From assembly GCA_002493005.1 (NCBI GenBank), contig DKXL01000032.1, positions 12,189-46,455 of the forward strand: a DNA stretch of 34,267 bases, read 5' to 3'. The translations under genes were made by a program, and so were the position numbers. This DNA comes from Ruminococcaceae bacterium UBA7127. GTDB lineage: Bacteria > Bacillota > Clostridia > Oscillospirales > Acutalibacteraceae. Each line of letters opens with the position of its first letter. Positions within the stretch are counted from its first letter, which is position 1. The notes beneath the pieces were generated by a model, which saw nothing but the letters and a program-made list of their open reading frames with translations, was not told the origin of the DNA and did no database searches. Positions 15,154 through 23,732 of the stretch are shown in pieces.

Positions 15154-15182
15154 ATTTTATCATAAAAGCATTGCAAATTCAA
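15154..15182 (-). promoter_or_regulatory. Promoter of asnB
   Basis: On the minus strand TTGAAT (15177-15182), 17-nt spacer, TAAAAT (15154-15159), with TATGA directly before the -10. The leader to the ATG at 15032 is about 115 nt. No T-box hallmark was seen in it. Confidence 0.75.
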
Positions 15183-15305
15183 CAGTTTGATGCCATTTAA
15201 CACCAAAACTTTGTTTCCGGAAAATTGCTTACAACACTATAGATTATTTTTCTCATTTATGATATATTACTTATTAAATAAACACTTTCTTATGAGGAGG
15301 AAAAT

Positions 15306-15779
15306 ATGTTGATTCGCAGAGCCAAAAATAAAGATATTCCTAAGATTAACGATTTGTTAAGGCAAGTTTGTCTTGTACATCATAAGGGAAGACCGGATTT
15401 ATTTAAAACCGGGTCAAAAAAATACACCGACAACCAGCTTATGCAAATGTTTGAAGATCCGAACATTGCTATTTTTGTTGCAGTTGATAACAATGACAGC
15501 GTTCTCGGGTACGCATTTTGCATTTTTGAACAGCATATAAACAATAATATATTAACTGATATAAAAACACTCTACATTGACGATTTGTGTGTAGATGAAA
15601 ATTTAAGGGGTCAACACATCGGCAAAGAACTTTATAATTATGTGATAAATTTCGCAAAGGAAAGCGGATGCTATAATTTGACTCTTAATGTGTGGAATTG
15701 TAACGAATCAGCTATGAAATTTTACGAATCCTGCGGACTTACACCGCAAAAAACTCATATGGAAAATATTTTAGTCTAA
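15306..15779 (+). CDS. GNAT family N-acetyltransferase
   Basis: 157 residues from an ATG with GAGGAGG upstream. The acetyl-CoA-binding region is LYIDDLCVDENLRGQHIGKEL (split here: LYIDDLCVDENL then RGQHIGKEL), with the usual R/QxxGxG/A-type loop degenerate as RGQHIG. It is followed by NLTLNVWNCNESAMKFYESCG, a conserved beta-alpha end of GNAT proteins given here as NLTLNVWN...AMKFYESCG. The N-terminal RPDLFKTGSKKY is frequent in a Firmicutes GNAT subgroup. The substrate (protein, amine or antibiotic) cannot be told. It is monocistronic and convergent with argF. Confidence 0.87.
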   Translation: MLIRRAKNKDIPKINDLLRQVCLVHHKGRPDLFKTGSKKYTDNQLMQMFEDPNIAIFVAVDNNDSVLGYAFCIFEQHINNNILTDIKTLYIDDLCVDENLRGQHIGKELYNYVINFAKESGCYNLTLNVWNCNESAMKFYESCGLTPQKTHMENILV

Positions 15780-15790
15780 AAATAAAATTC

Positions 15791-15827
15791 AGGGCAGTGA
15801 ACACAAAAGACAAGTGTTCACTGCCCT
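15791..15827. terminator. Bidirectional terminator between the GNAT gene and argF
   Basis: AGGGCAGTGAACAC (15791-15804), 9-nt loop, GTGTTCACTGCCCT (15814-15827) form a perfect 14-bp stem. The plus strand continues ATTTGTAACTTTG and the minus strand GAATTTTATTTTTAG, so it can serve both convergent units; the minus-strand tail is the better one. Confidence 0.85.
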
Positions 15828-15863
15828 ATTTGTAACTTTGCAAATTAAAATTTTATATGGCTC

Positions 15864-16793
15864 TTAAATCTTCTCCTGTGATTTATCTGCCATACATTCA
15901 ACCAGTACAGCCTTTTGAGCGTGCAGGCGGTTTTCTGCCTCTTCAAAAATTTCGTTTGCGTGCTCTTCAAACACATCAGCGGTAATCTCCTCACCACGGT
16001 GAGCAGGCAGGCAGTGAAGCACCATACACTCGGGATTTGTCACAGCCATAAGCTCGCGGTTTACCTGATATCCTGCAAACGCAGCTTCACGAATCTTTTT
16101 TTCCTCTTCCTGACCCATTGAGGCCCAAACATCTGTATAAACAACGTCGGCATTCTTTGCTGCCTCCATCGGGTCTGTCACGATTTCAAACTTATCCTTG
16201 CCGTACTTTTCGCCGAATTCAATAATGTGCTGAGGCGGCATATAGCCCTTAGGACAAGCAGCCGAAAAGCTCATTCCTGTGCTGAGCGCGCCGACAATGA
16301 GCGAATTCATCATATTGTTGCCGTCACCGATAAAGCACATTTTAAGTCCCTCAAGTTTGCCCTTGAATTCACGAATTGTCATAAGGTCGGCAAGCACCTG
16401 GCAGGGATGGCAATAATCGGTAAGACCGTTGATAATCGGGATTGAACCGTACTCGGCAAGAGCCTCAACTTCTTTTTGCTCAAAGGTACGAATCATAATA
16501 CCGTCAAGAAAACGTGAAAGCACACGGGCGGTATCCTCAACCGGTTCACCTCTGCCTATCTGCAAATCGTTTGATGAAAGAAACAGCGGGTAACCGCCGA
16601 GCTGAGTCATACCAACCTCAAAGGAAACACGTGTACGGGTACTTGATTTCTCAAAAATCATACCAAGTGTTTTTCCTTTAAGAATTTTATGCTCAATGCC
16701 GTGTTTCTGCTCATATTTGAGCTGGTCAGCAAGGTTTAGAGTGTTGATAATTTCTTCTGTTGACCAATCCTCAAGCTTAAGTAAATGTTTCAT
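15864..16793 (-). CDS. argF: Ornithine carbamoyltransferase
   Basis: 309 residues from the ATG at 16793 with AGGAGGATAAC upstream; standard family length. The carbamoyl-phosphate motif SSTRTRVSFEVG is at residues 51-62, the HPCQVLADL motif near 133, and the ornithine-side loop HCLPAHRGEEI near 264. It joins ornithine and carbamoyl phosphate to give citrulline, step six of arginine synthesis. An arginine-deiminase-pathway (catabolic, arcB) role is less likely because of its position at the end of the arg operon, 31 nt after argD. Confidence 0.96.
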   Translation of the reverse strand: MKHLLKLEDWSTEEIINTLNLADQLKYEQKHGIEHKILKGKTLGMIFEKSSTRTRVSFEVGMTQLGGYPLFLSSNDLQIGRGEPVEDTARVLSRFLDGIMIRTFEQKEVEALAEYGSIPIINGLTDYCHPCQVLADLMTIREFKGKLEGLKMCFIGDGNNMMNSLIVGALSTGMSFSAACPKGYMPPQHIIEFGEKYGKDKFEIVTDPMEAAKNADVVYTDVWASMGQEEEKKIREAAFAGYQVNRELMAVTNPECMVLHCLPAHRGEEITADVFEEHANEIFEEAENRLHAQKAVLVECMADKSQEKI

Positions 16794-16824
16794 TGTTATC
16801 CTCCTGCATTATGTAATTGCTTTG

Positions 16825-18012
16825 TTAAGCTGTTTTGTTTTCATTTATTGTCTTTTTTAGTATGCTAATTGCCTCGTCAAGCTCGCTGTATGTAATAGTA
16901 AGCGGCGGCAACATTCTGAGCAATGACTTTGCCGTGATAATAAGCAAACCGTTACCGACACACTTTATTGCAATGTCGTGAGCATCGCCGTTTTCAAGCT
17001 CTATACCTACCATAAGACCCATTCTGCGCACGCTTTTGACACCGTCAAGAGAGGCAAGCTTTTCTTCAAGATATTTGCCCTTTGCTTCAACTTCATTTAA
17101 AAACTCATCATTGGCAACCTTGTCAATAACGTAGTTTGCGCCTGCGCATACAACAGGATTCGCGCCGAATGTTGTGCCGTGAGTTGACGGTGACATAACG
17201 TCTTTGAGCTTTTCGCCGCACATACAAACACCTATCGGAAGTCCTCCGCCGAGTCCTTTTGCCGCTGTCATCAAATCGGGCATAATACCGTAATTCTGAT
17301 GAGCAAACAGCTTGCCTGTTCTTCCGACGCCCGTCTGAACCTCATCGACAATCACAAGAATATCGTTGTCGGCACAGTATTTAACAAGCGACTGAACATA
17401 GCTTTTATCAAGAATATTTACTCCGCCCTCGCCCTGAATAAGTTCAATCATAACGGCGCAGGTTTTATTGCTGACCGCCTTTTTAAAATTGTCGGCAGTA
17501 TCCGCTTCAACATACTTAAATCCCTCTGTAAAAGGGAAAAAATAATTGTGAAAAACATCCTGTCCTGTTGCGGAAAGAGTTGTTACGGTTCTGCCGTGGA
17601 ACGAATTTTTGAGAGTAATGATTTCGTTTCTGCCCTCGCCGTATTTATCAAAGCTGTATTTTCGCGCTATTTTGATAGCACATTCATTAGCCTCTGCACC
17701 GCTGTTGCCGAAACAAACCTTTGCAAGACCTGTGAGATTGCACAGCTTTTCGGCAAGGTTGCTTGCCTGTGAGCAGTAAAAATAGTTTGACATATGCTGA
17801 ATAGTACCTGCTTGTTTCGTCACAGCCTCTACCCATCCGTCATCACAGTAGCCAAGGCTGTTAACACCTATGCCCGAGGAAACGTCAATGTATTTTTTTC
17901 CGTCCTCGTCAAATGCCGTTGCGCCTTTTGCGCTCTTTAGCGCAACATCATAACGACCGTATGTGTGCATTATATATTGTAAATCTTTTTCTTTCGTATT
18001 CAAGTTTATCAT
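16825..18012 (-). CDS. argD: Acetylornithine aminotransferase
   Basis: 395 residues; a class III PLP aminotransferase. Markers are SSGIGVNSLGY near residue 45, FGNSGAEANECAIK near 100, NSFHGRT near 136, the EVQTGVGRTGKLF strand-loop near 225 and the PLP lysine in TAAKGLGGGLPIGV near 251. It transfers the amino group from glutamate to N-acetylglutamate semialdehyde. Start: ATG at 18012 has AAGGGG almost touching it; a TTG at 18003 (residue 4) has better spacing from the same site, so the true start may be three residues shorter. It lies 24 nt after the GNAT gene in the arg operon. Confidence 0.95.
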   Translation of the reverse strand: MINLNTKEKDLQYIMHTYGRYDVALKSAKGATAFDEDGKKYIDVSSGIGVNSLGYCDDGWVEAVTKQAGTIQHMSNYFYCSQASNLAEKLCNLTGLAKVCFGNSGAEANECAIKIARKYSFDKYGEGRNEIITLKNSFHGRTVTTLSATGQDVFHNYFFPFTEGFKYVEADTADNFKKAVSNKTCAVMIELIQGEGGVNILDKSYVQSLVKYCADNDILVIVDEVQTGVGRTGKLFAHQNYGIMPDLMTAAKGLGGGLPIGVCMCGEKLKDVMSPSTHGTTFGANPVVCAGANYVIDKVANDEFLNEVEAKGKYLEEKLASLDGVKSVRRMGLMVGIELENGDAHDIAIKCVGNGLLIITAKSLLRMLPPLTITYSELDEAISILKKTINENKTA

Positions 18013-18036
18013 ACCCCTTAAATTGCCCTTTTTAAT

Positions 18037-18459
18037 TTACAACTTATCGTTGTCAAAGGAATAAACAAACACATCATCACGTTTTTTAAAGCCGAAATCG
18101 CGCCAAAAGCTTTGACCTGTTTCGTTGTTTTGATAACAAAAAATGTGAGTTTTGTCTATGCCCTGCTCGCCGATTTTTTTAATAGCAGTTTCAGCCAAAG
18201 CGTGACCTATTCGTCTTCGTCTGTATTCAGGCGCAACCGCCATATGATGAATAAATCCACGTCTTCCGTCGTGCCCGGCAAGCACTGTACCAACAATTTT
18301 GCCGTCAATTACGGCAACCTGACTCATACCGCAATTATGCTTTAGATACCTTTCCATCTGCGGCTTTTCATCAGCCTTTGAAAGCGCACGCTTTGTGGTG
18401 ATTTGCCACATTTTGTAGACTTCCTCGTAATCTTCAATTTTCATCTCACGAATAATCAT
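18037..18459 (-). CDS. GNAT family N-acetyltransferase inside the arginine operon
   Basis: 140 residues from the ATG at 18459 with GGAGGTGCA upstream. The GNAT core is GFIHHMAVAPEYRRRRIGHAL near residues 68-88 (cut here: MAVAPEYRRRRIGHAL), containing the RRxxGxA-type acetyl-CoA loop, followed by THIFCYQNNETGQSFW and the final GFKKRDDVFVYS strand. It sits between argB and argD with short gaps, so it is co-transcribed. It could supply N-acetylglutamate like a short ArgA-type synthase, or be an unrelated GNAT acetylating another substrate. The sequence does not decide; the rather generic GNAT features make a RimI/YpeA-like assignment equally possible. Confidence 0.85.
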   Translation of the reverse strand: MIIREMKIEDYEEVYKMWQITTKRALSKADEKPQMERYLKHNCGMSQVAVIDGKIVGTVLAGHDGRRGFIHHMAVAPEYRRRRIGHALAETAIKKIGEQGIDKTHIFCYQNNETGQSFWRDFGFKKRDDVFVYSFDNDKL

Positions 18460-18525
18460 ACTGCACCTCCAAAGCCAATTTTATACGATTTATTTTAAAT
18501 TTCATTTATATATTCGGACACAAAA

Positions 18526-19377
18526 TCAATAAAACATTGTGCCGATACCTTCGTCACTAAACAGCTCAAGCAATATAGAATGTTCAATTCTGCCGTCAAT
18601 AATGTGTGCACGATTGACGCCGTTTCGCACAGCCTCAACACAACAGTCGATTTTCGGCACCATACCGCCCTTTATTATTCCGTCACGCTTGAGCATCGGA
18701 ACTTCACTGACATTTACAACAGGAATGAGTGATTCTTCGTCATTAACATCACGCAAAAGTCCGCGAATATCAGTCATAAGAATAAGTTTTTTTGCACCCA
18801 TTTTAGCCGCAATCTGAGATGCCGCAAGGTCAGCGTTAATATTATATACATTGCCGTCATAGCCGCCTGCAACGGTGGCTACTATCGGAATGTAACCGTC
18901 GTTAATTGCATTTTTGAGCGGAGCAGGATTAACCTCCTTAATCTCACCCACATAACCCAAATCTACGCTTGTAATGAGCTTTTCAGCCATCAAGAGCTTG
19001 CCGTCAAGTCCGCAAAGACCAAGTGCCTTGCCGCCGTGACGTTCAAGCAGCTGAACAAGGCTTTTGTTAACCTTGCCGGCAAGCACCATCTGAACAATAT
19101 CGATAGTTTCTTTGTCGGTCACACGCATACCGTTTTCAAATCTGCTCTCTTTGCCGACTGCATCAAGCATTGCGTTTATCTCAGGTCCGCCGCCATGAAC
19201 AAGAACTACATTTATGCCGACAAGCTGCATCAAAACCAAATCGCTCATTACGGCTGATTTGAGTTTTTCGTTAATCATTGCGTTGCCGCCGTATTTTACA
19301 ACAATTGTTTCGCCTGCGTATTTTTTGATATACGGCATAGCCTGTATTAATACTTTTGCTCTTTTTGAAACGTCCAT
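18526..19377 (-). CDS. argB: Acetylglutamate kinase
   Basis: 283 residues from the ATG at 19377 (MDVSKRAKVL), with AAAGGAATG upstream; a longer frame from 19410 lacks support. The amino acid kinase fold shows VVKYGGNAM near residue 28, VLVHGGGPEIN near 60, GLCGLDGKL near 125 and GMVPKI near 248. It phosphorylates N-acetylglutamate with ATP. Length is slightly below the usual 290-300. The arginine-feedback site, when present, uses an N-terminal helix; the N-terminus here keeps such a helix (KRAKVLIQAMPYIKKYAG), so feedback inhibition is possible, which suits the cyclic pathway with argJ. Confidence 0.96.
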   Translation of the reverse strand: MDVSKRAKVLIQAMPYIKKYAGETIVVKYGGNAMINEKLKSAVMSDLVLMQLVGINVVLVHGGGPEINAMLDAVGKESRFENGMRVTDKETIDIVQMVLAGKVNKSLVQLLERHGGKALGLCGLDGKLLMAEKLITSVDLGYVGEIKEVNPAPLKNAINDGYIPIVATVAGGYDGNVYNINADLAASQIAAKMGAKKLILMTDIRGLLRDVNDEESLIPVVNVSEVPMLKRDGIIKGGMVPKIDCCVEAVRNGVNRAHIIDGRIEHSILLELFSDEGIGTMFY

Positions 19378-19418
19378 TAACTTATCATTCCTTTTGCTTT
19401 TACGCACCAATATACTCT

Positions 19419-20645
19419 TTATGTTCTGTAATCACCGTTAATTTTTACATAATCATATGTCAAATCACAGCCATAGGCTTCTGCACAGCCGTCACCGTCA
19501 CCCAAGGTGATTAAAATTTCAATCTCGCTTTCAAGCAAAATTTCCTTTGCCTTATCTTCGTCAAACGCAAGTCCGAGTCCTGACTTGCACACAAGAATTT
19601 CGCCCTTTGACGACTTATACGCAACATCAATTTTGTCTGTATCAACCTCAGCGCCGCTGTAACCTACAGCACACAAAATTCGTCCGCAGTTTGCGTCTGC
19701 GCCAAACATTGCCGCCTTTACAAGGCTTGAACAAATTACGCTTTTTGAAATTACAACAGCATCACCGTATGTCTTTGCACCGTTTACCTTGCACACAAGC
19801 AGTTTTGTGGCGCCCTCGCCGTCACGGGCAAGTTTTTTGGCAACCTCTTTAAAAGCGGCGGTTATGCCCTCCACAAAGGTTTTGTAATCTTCATTTTTTT
19901 CTGTTATCATCTCGTTGCCGGCAAGACCCGACGCCATAATTGCAAGCGTATCGTTGGTTGACATATCGCCGTCAACGCTGACCATATTATAGCTTACCTC
20001 TACCGCCTCATGCAGTGCCTCAGAGAGCATTTCAGAGGAAATTGCCGCATCTGTTGTTACAAACGACAGCGTAGTTCCCATATTAATATGTATCATTCCG
20101 CTGCCCTTTGCAATGCCGCCGACTGTAACGGTTTTGCCGCCAAGGGTCATCTGAACAGCCCATTCTTTTTTGACTGTATCGGTAGTCATAATCGCCTCAG
20201 CCGCATTTGTGCCGCCGTCTTTGGTCAGATTTCCTTTAAGTGCGGCTGCACCCTTAATTATAGGCTCTATCGGCAAAGGCTGACCGATTACACCCGTTGA
20301 TGCAACGATAACATCATCAGCATTAACGCCGAGTGTTTCAGCCGCAATCTCACACATTTTTTCGGCAATTTCAATTCCGTCTGCATTGCAGGCATTTGCA
20401 TTGCCCGAATTTACAATAACCGCCTGAGCAACACCGTTTTCAAGATGCTTTTTGCTCACGAGAATAGTAGAGCTTTTTACAAGATTTTTTGTAAAAACAG
20501 CCGCCGCATTGCAGGGCTTTTCACAATAAATCATTGCAAGGTCACGCTTTGTCGTATTGGATGGCTTTACGCCTGCGCACACGCCGTTGGCGGTAAAGCC
20601 CAAAGGTGAGGTCACCGAGCCGTCAATAAACTTAAAATTCTGCAT
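19419..20645 (-). CDS. argJ: Bifunctional ornithine acetyltransferase / N-acetylglutamate synthase
   Basis: 408 residues from the ATG at 20645 (AAAGG, 9-nt spacing); an in-frame GTG at 20693 is less well supported. The self-cleavage and catalytic site is GEGATKLLVCKV, where the Thr becomes the N-terminal nucleophile of the beta chain. STNDTLAIMASG and GMIHINMGTTLSF match family blocks. The enzyme moves the acetyl group from acetylornithine to glutamate, so acetyl is recycled; whether it also uses acetyl-CoA (bifunctional) cannot be seen. The gap to argC upstream is 48 nt. Confidence 0.95.
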   Translation of the reverse strand: MQNFKFIDGSVTSPLGFTANGVCAGVKPSNTTKRDLAMIYCEKPCNAAAVFTKNLVKSSTILVSKKHLENGVAQAVIVNSGNANACNADGIEIAEKMCEIAAETLGVNADDVIVASTGVIGQPLPIEPIIKGAAALKGNLTKDGGTNAAEAIMTTDTVKKEWAVQMTLGGKTVTVGGIAKGSGMIHINMGTTLSFVTTDAAISSEMLSEALHEAVEVSYNMVSVDGDMSTNDTLAIMASGLAGNEMITEKNEDYKTFVEGITAAFKEVAKKLARDGEGATKLLVCKVNGAKTYGDAVVISKSVICSSLVKAAMFGADANCGRILCAVGYSGAEVDTDKIDVAYKSSKGEILVCKSGLGLAFDEDKAKEILLESEIEILITLGDGDGCAEAYGCDLTYDYVKINGDYRT

Positions 20646-20693
20646 TATATCAAACCTTTTATCATTATCAATTAAATTATTTATCCTCTGCAC

Positions 20694-21731
20694 TTAAAAA
20701 GCAGGGGGTACGATAACAAGACCTGTTTTTTCGTCAAGACCAAAGATGATATTCATATTCTGAATAGCCTGACCTGCCGCACCCTTTACCATATTATCTA
20801 TTGCGGCGCAAGCAACAAGCTTGTTGGCACGCTTATCGTGATGTATTGAAACATCACAGAAGTTTGAGTATTTTATATTATGAATATCAGCGCATTTTCC
20901 GTCATCAAGAAGTCTTACAAAGAACTCATCCTTATAGTATTCTTCATACGCTTTTCTGATTTGCTCAAAGCTTACGCCCTCTTTGATGTCGGCGTAAACC
21001 GTGGCAAGAATACCTCGATTTACGGGGAGAAGATGAGGAACAAAGGTGATAGTCACCTTTTCTCCGCTGAGTTTTGAAAGAGTCTGCTCAATTTCGGGAG
21101 TGTGACGATGACTTGCAACCTTATATGCGTGAAAGCCCTCGTTGAGTTCGGGATAATGACTGCCCTGGTTAGGCTTTCTGCCCGCACCTGTCACTCCGCT
21201 TTTGCAGTCGCAGATAATTCCCTTTGTTTCAATAAGCCCATTTGCAATAGCAGGAGCAATAGCAAGCGGCGAGCAGGTTGTATAACAACCGGGATTGGCA
21301 ACAAGATTTTTGCCCTTTATTTTATCTCTGAAAAATTCAGGCAATCCGTAAACCGACTGCTCGTGAAGCTCTTTATCAAGAAAAGTTCCGCCGTACCACT
21401 CGGTGTACTCCTCCTCGCTTTCAAGGCGAAAATCTGCGCCCAGATCAATGAATTTTTTACCTGCGCTTATGCACTTTTTTGCAAGCTCCTGAGAAAGTCC
21501 GTGAGGAAGCGCCGCAAAAATAACGTCGCTTTTCTCAACAACAGAGTCTTGATTTTCGCACACCATATCATTTAAAAATGAATATGACGGGTAAACATCA
21601 CTTATTTTGTCGCCCTCAAATGAAACTGAGCTTATCGCCGAAATTTCAGCCTCTGGATGCGACATTAACAGCCTAACAAGCTCTGCTCCTGCATAGCCTG
21701 TTGCGCCTACAATTCCTGCTTTTATTTTCAT
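20694..21731 (-). CDS. argC: N-acetyl-gamma-glutamyl-phosphate reductase
   Basis: 345 residues from the ATG at 21731, with AAGGTGA upstream, standard family length. The NADPH-binding start is KAGIVGATGYAGAELVRLL, and the catalytic Cys lies in NPGCYTTCSPLAIAP near residue 150. HRHTPEIEQ and FVPHLLPVNRGI are conserved substrate-side motifs. It reduces N-acetylglutamyl phosphate to the semialdehyde. It lies 12 nt after the HIT-family gene. Confidence 0.96.
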   Translation of the reverse strand: MKIKAGIVGATGYAGAELVRLLMSHPEAEISAISSVSFEGDKISDVYPSYSFLNDMVCENQDSVVEKSDVIFAALPHGLSQELAKKCISAGKKFIDLGADFRLESEEEYTEWYGGTFLDKELHEQSVYGLPEFFRDKIKGKNLVANPGCYTTCSPLAIAPAIANGLIETKGIICDCKSGVTGAGRKPNQGSHYPELNEGFHAYKVASHRHTPEIEQTLSKLSGEKVTITFVPHLLPVNRGILATVYADIKEGVSFEQIRKAYEEYYKDEFFVRLLDDGKCADIHNIKYSNFCDVSIHHDKRANKLVACAAIDNMVKGAAGQAIQNMNIIFGLDEKTGLVIVPPAF

Positions 21732-21743
21732 TGCTATCACCTT

Positions 21744-22148
21744 TTACTTTATTCTTAATTGTTCATACATAGCTTCAACGCCGACTTTTCCGCCGCCAAA
21801 TGCAGGCCATGCGTCCGTCCCGTCACCTTTAATTCTCGGAATAATGTGTATATGAAAATGCGGAACGGATTGTCCTGCACTTTCTCCGCTTGCATTAAGC
21901 AGATTGACCCCGTCAAATCCGCAATTTTCAACACAATGTTTGGATATTAACTTCACTGTTTTCATCAAACAAGTTAAGTTATTATCGTCACAATCTAAAA
22001 TACTTCCTATATGTTTTTTAGGGATAGCCAGCATATGTCCGTCAACATCATTGGCTATATCCATAATCACACAAGTGTATTCATCTTCATATATCTTTTT
22101 GCTCGGAATCTCACCGCTTATTATTTTGCAAAATATACATTCGCTCAT
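21744..22148 (-). CDS. HIT family protein (Hint-like nucleoside phosphoramidase)
   Basis: 134 residues from the ATG at 22148 (MSECIFC), with AAGGTG at 6-nt spacing. The histidine triad is HFHIHIIPR near residues 109-117, preceded by NASGESAGQSVP. The CIFC start and IPKKHIGSI are typical of bacterial Hit/HinT proteins that hydrolyse adenosine 5'-monophosphoramidates. A dedicated arginine-pathway role is not known to me; it lies between argH and argC with short gaps and so shares the transcript. The argG reaction produces an adenylated citrulline intermediate and AMP, but a link is speculation. Confidence 0.9.
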   Translation of the reverse strand: MSECIFCKIISGEIPSKKIYEDEYTCVIMDIANDVDGHMLAIPKKHIGSILDCDDNNLTCLMKTVKLISKHCVENCGFDGVNLLNASGESAGQSVPHFHIHIIPRIKGDGTDAWPAFGGGKVGVEAMYEQLRIK

Positions 22149-22195
22149 TTTATGCACCTTATCGTTTTACTTTGATGCGCTTTGTCGCTATATTT

Positions 22196-23572
22196 TTACA
22201 GCTTCTCTGCAATTTCGGCAACTCGCTTTGCCTGCGCTCTGACATTTTCCGAAGCAGGGCCGCCAAACGCTGTGCGCTCATTTACGCACTTTTCAAGTGA
22301 AATTGCGTTGTAAACATCCTCGTTAAAAACATCACAAACCTTTTTGTACTCATTCATCGGAAGGTTTTCAAGGTCAGTTGAAAGCTCAATACATCTTGCA
22401 ACAAGCTCTCCCGTAGCCTTGTATGCATCTCTAAACGGAACACCGTTCTTAGTTAACCAATCGGCACAGTCAGTTGCGTTGATAAATCCGCCTGCGGCGG
22501 CCTTACGCATATTCTGAGGAATAACACGCATTGTGTCAAGCATAGGAGTAAATGCCGTAAGGCACATTTTTACAGTATCAAGAGCATCAAAAATCGCCTC
22601 TTTGTCCTCCTGCATATCCTTGTTATACGCAAGAGCCGTACCCTTCATAATTGTAAGAAGAGTCATATTGTCACCAAAAACTCTGCCGCTTTTTCCTCTT
22701 ACAAGCTCGGCAATGTCGGGATTCTTTTTCTGCGGCATTATTGATGAGCCTGTTGAGAATGCGTCGTCAAGCTCAATGAACTTAAATTCCCAACTGCACC
22801 ACATAATGATTTCCTCAGAAAATCTTGAAAGATGCACCATAATTATCGAAAGCACCGAGGCAAACTCAATGCAGTAATCTCTGTCTGACACGCCGTCAAG
22901 CGAGTTATTTGTTATTCTGTCAAAGCCTAATAAATCGGCTGTTATTGTTCTGTCTATTGGGTATGTAGTACCTGCTAAAGCGCACGAGCCAAGGGGCATT
23001 TCGTCCATTCTTTTTAAACAATCCTCAAGGCGAGAAACATCTCGTAACAGCATTTCGCCGTAGGCAAGAAGATGATGCCCGAATGTAATCGGCTGTGCAC
23101 GCTGAAGATGAGTATAGCCCGGCATAACCGTTTCGCTGTATTTTTCAGCCTTGTCGGCAATAACCTTGATTAAATCAACAACAAGCTTTTTTACATTAAC
23201 AACCTCTTTTTTTAGATAAAGCTTTATGTCAACTGCAACCTGGTCGTTACGGCTGCGTGAGGTATGAAGCCGCTTGCCGTTGTCACCGATTCGCTTTGTC
23301 AGTTCACCCTCAATAAAGGTATGAATATCCTCGGCGTCCATATCAAACTGCAAAGCACCGCTCTCAATGTCAGCCATAATGCCTTTTAAGCCCTGCACAA
23401 TATCACAGGCCTCTTCTTCCTTGATAATGCCGCATCTGCCGAGCATTGTAGCGTGAGCAATGCTGCCCTCAATGTCCTCTTTATACATTCTGCTGTCAAA
23501 TGAAATCGAGCTGTTAAAATCGTTAGTTGTTTTTGAAAGCTCCTTCTTGAAGCGTCCTTTCCAAAGCTGCAT
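22196..23572 (-). CDS. argH: Argininosuccinate lyase
   Basis: 458 residues from the ATG at 23572, standard length. Family signature GSSIMPQKKNPD near residue 280 carries the catalytic serine; HTSRSRNDQVA near 104 and TVMPGYTHLQRAQP near 150 hold the other active-site segments (HTSRSRNDQ, GYTHLQRAQ). It splits argininosuccinate to arginine and fumarate, the last step. It is separated from argG by 160 nt with a hairpin, so its level may be tuned separately. Confidence 0.97.
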   Translation of the reverse strand: MQLWKGRFKKELSKTTNDFNSSISFDSRMYKEDIEGSIAHATMLGRCGIIKEEEACDIVQGLKGIMADIESGALQFDMDAEDIHTFIEGELTKRIGDNGKRLHTSRSRNDQVAVDIKLYLKKEVVNVKKLVVDLIKVIADKAEKYSETVMPGYTHLQRAQPITFGHHLLAYGEMLLRDVSRLEDCLKRMDEMPLGSCALAGTTYPIDRTITADLLGFDRITNNSLDGVSDRDYCIEFASVLSIIMVHLSRFSEEIIMWCSWEFKFIELDDAFSTGSSIMPQKKNPDIAELVRGKSGRVFGDNMTLLTIMKGTALAYNKDMQEDKEAIFDALDTVKMCLTAFTPMLDTMRVIPQNMRKAAAGGFINATDCADWLTKNGVPFRDAYKATGELVARCIELSTDLENLPMNEYKKVCDVFNEDVYNAISLEKCVNERTAFGGPASENVRAQAKRVAEIAEKL

Positions 23573-23670
23573 ATTTTATTCGTCCTCTCCGTTTTTCTTA
23601 TTCAAAAATATTAAAATGCTCAGCTTGTGATATGAACATCTCGTAAAATAAACTGAAATTTAATTATTCC

Positions 23671-23711
23671 TAAAAACACTTATCGGGGCAGAGAATTTCC
23701 CTGCCCCCGAT
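23671..23711 (-). terminator. Terminator or attenuator between argG and argH
   Basis: On the minus strand ATCGGGGGCAG pairs with CTGCCCCGAT (one bulged G) across 23682-23711, followed by AAGTGTTTTTAGG. It may end part of the argG transcripts so that the downstream genes are read through at lower level. No separate promoter for argH was convincing. Confidence 0.65.
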
Positions 23712-23732
23712 TATTAGCCAAACAAACTTAAA

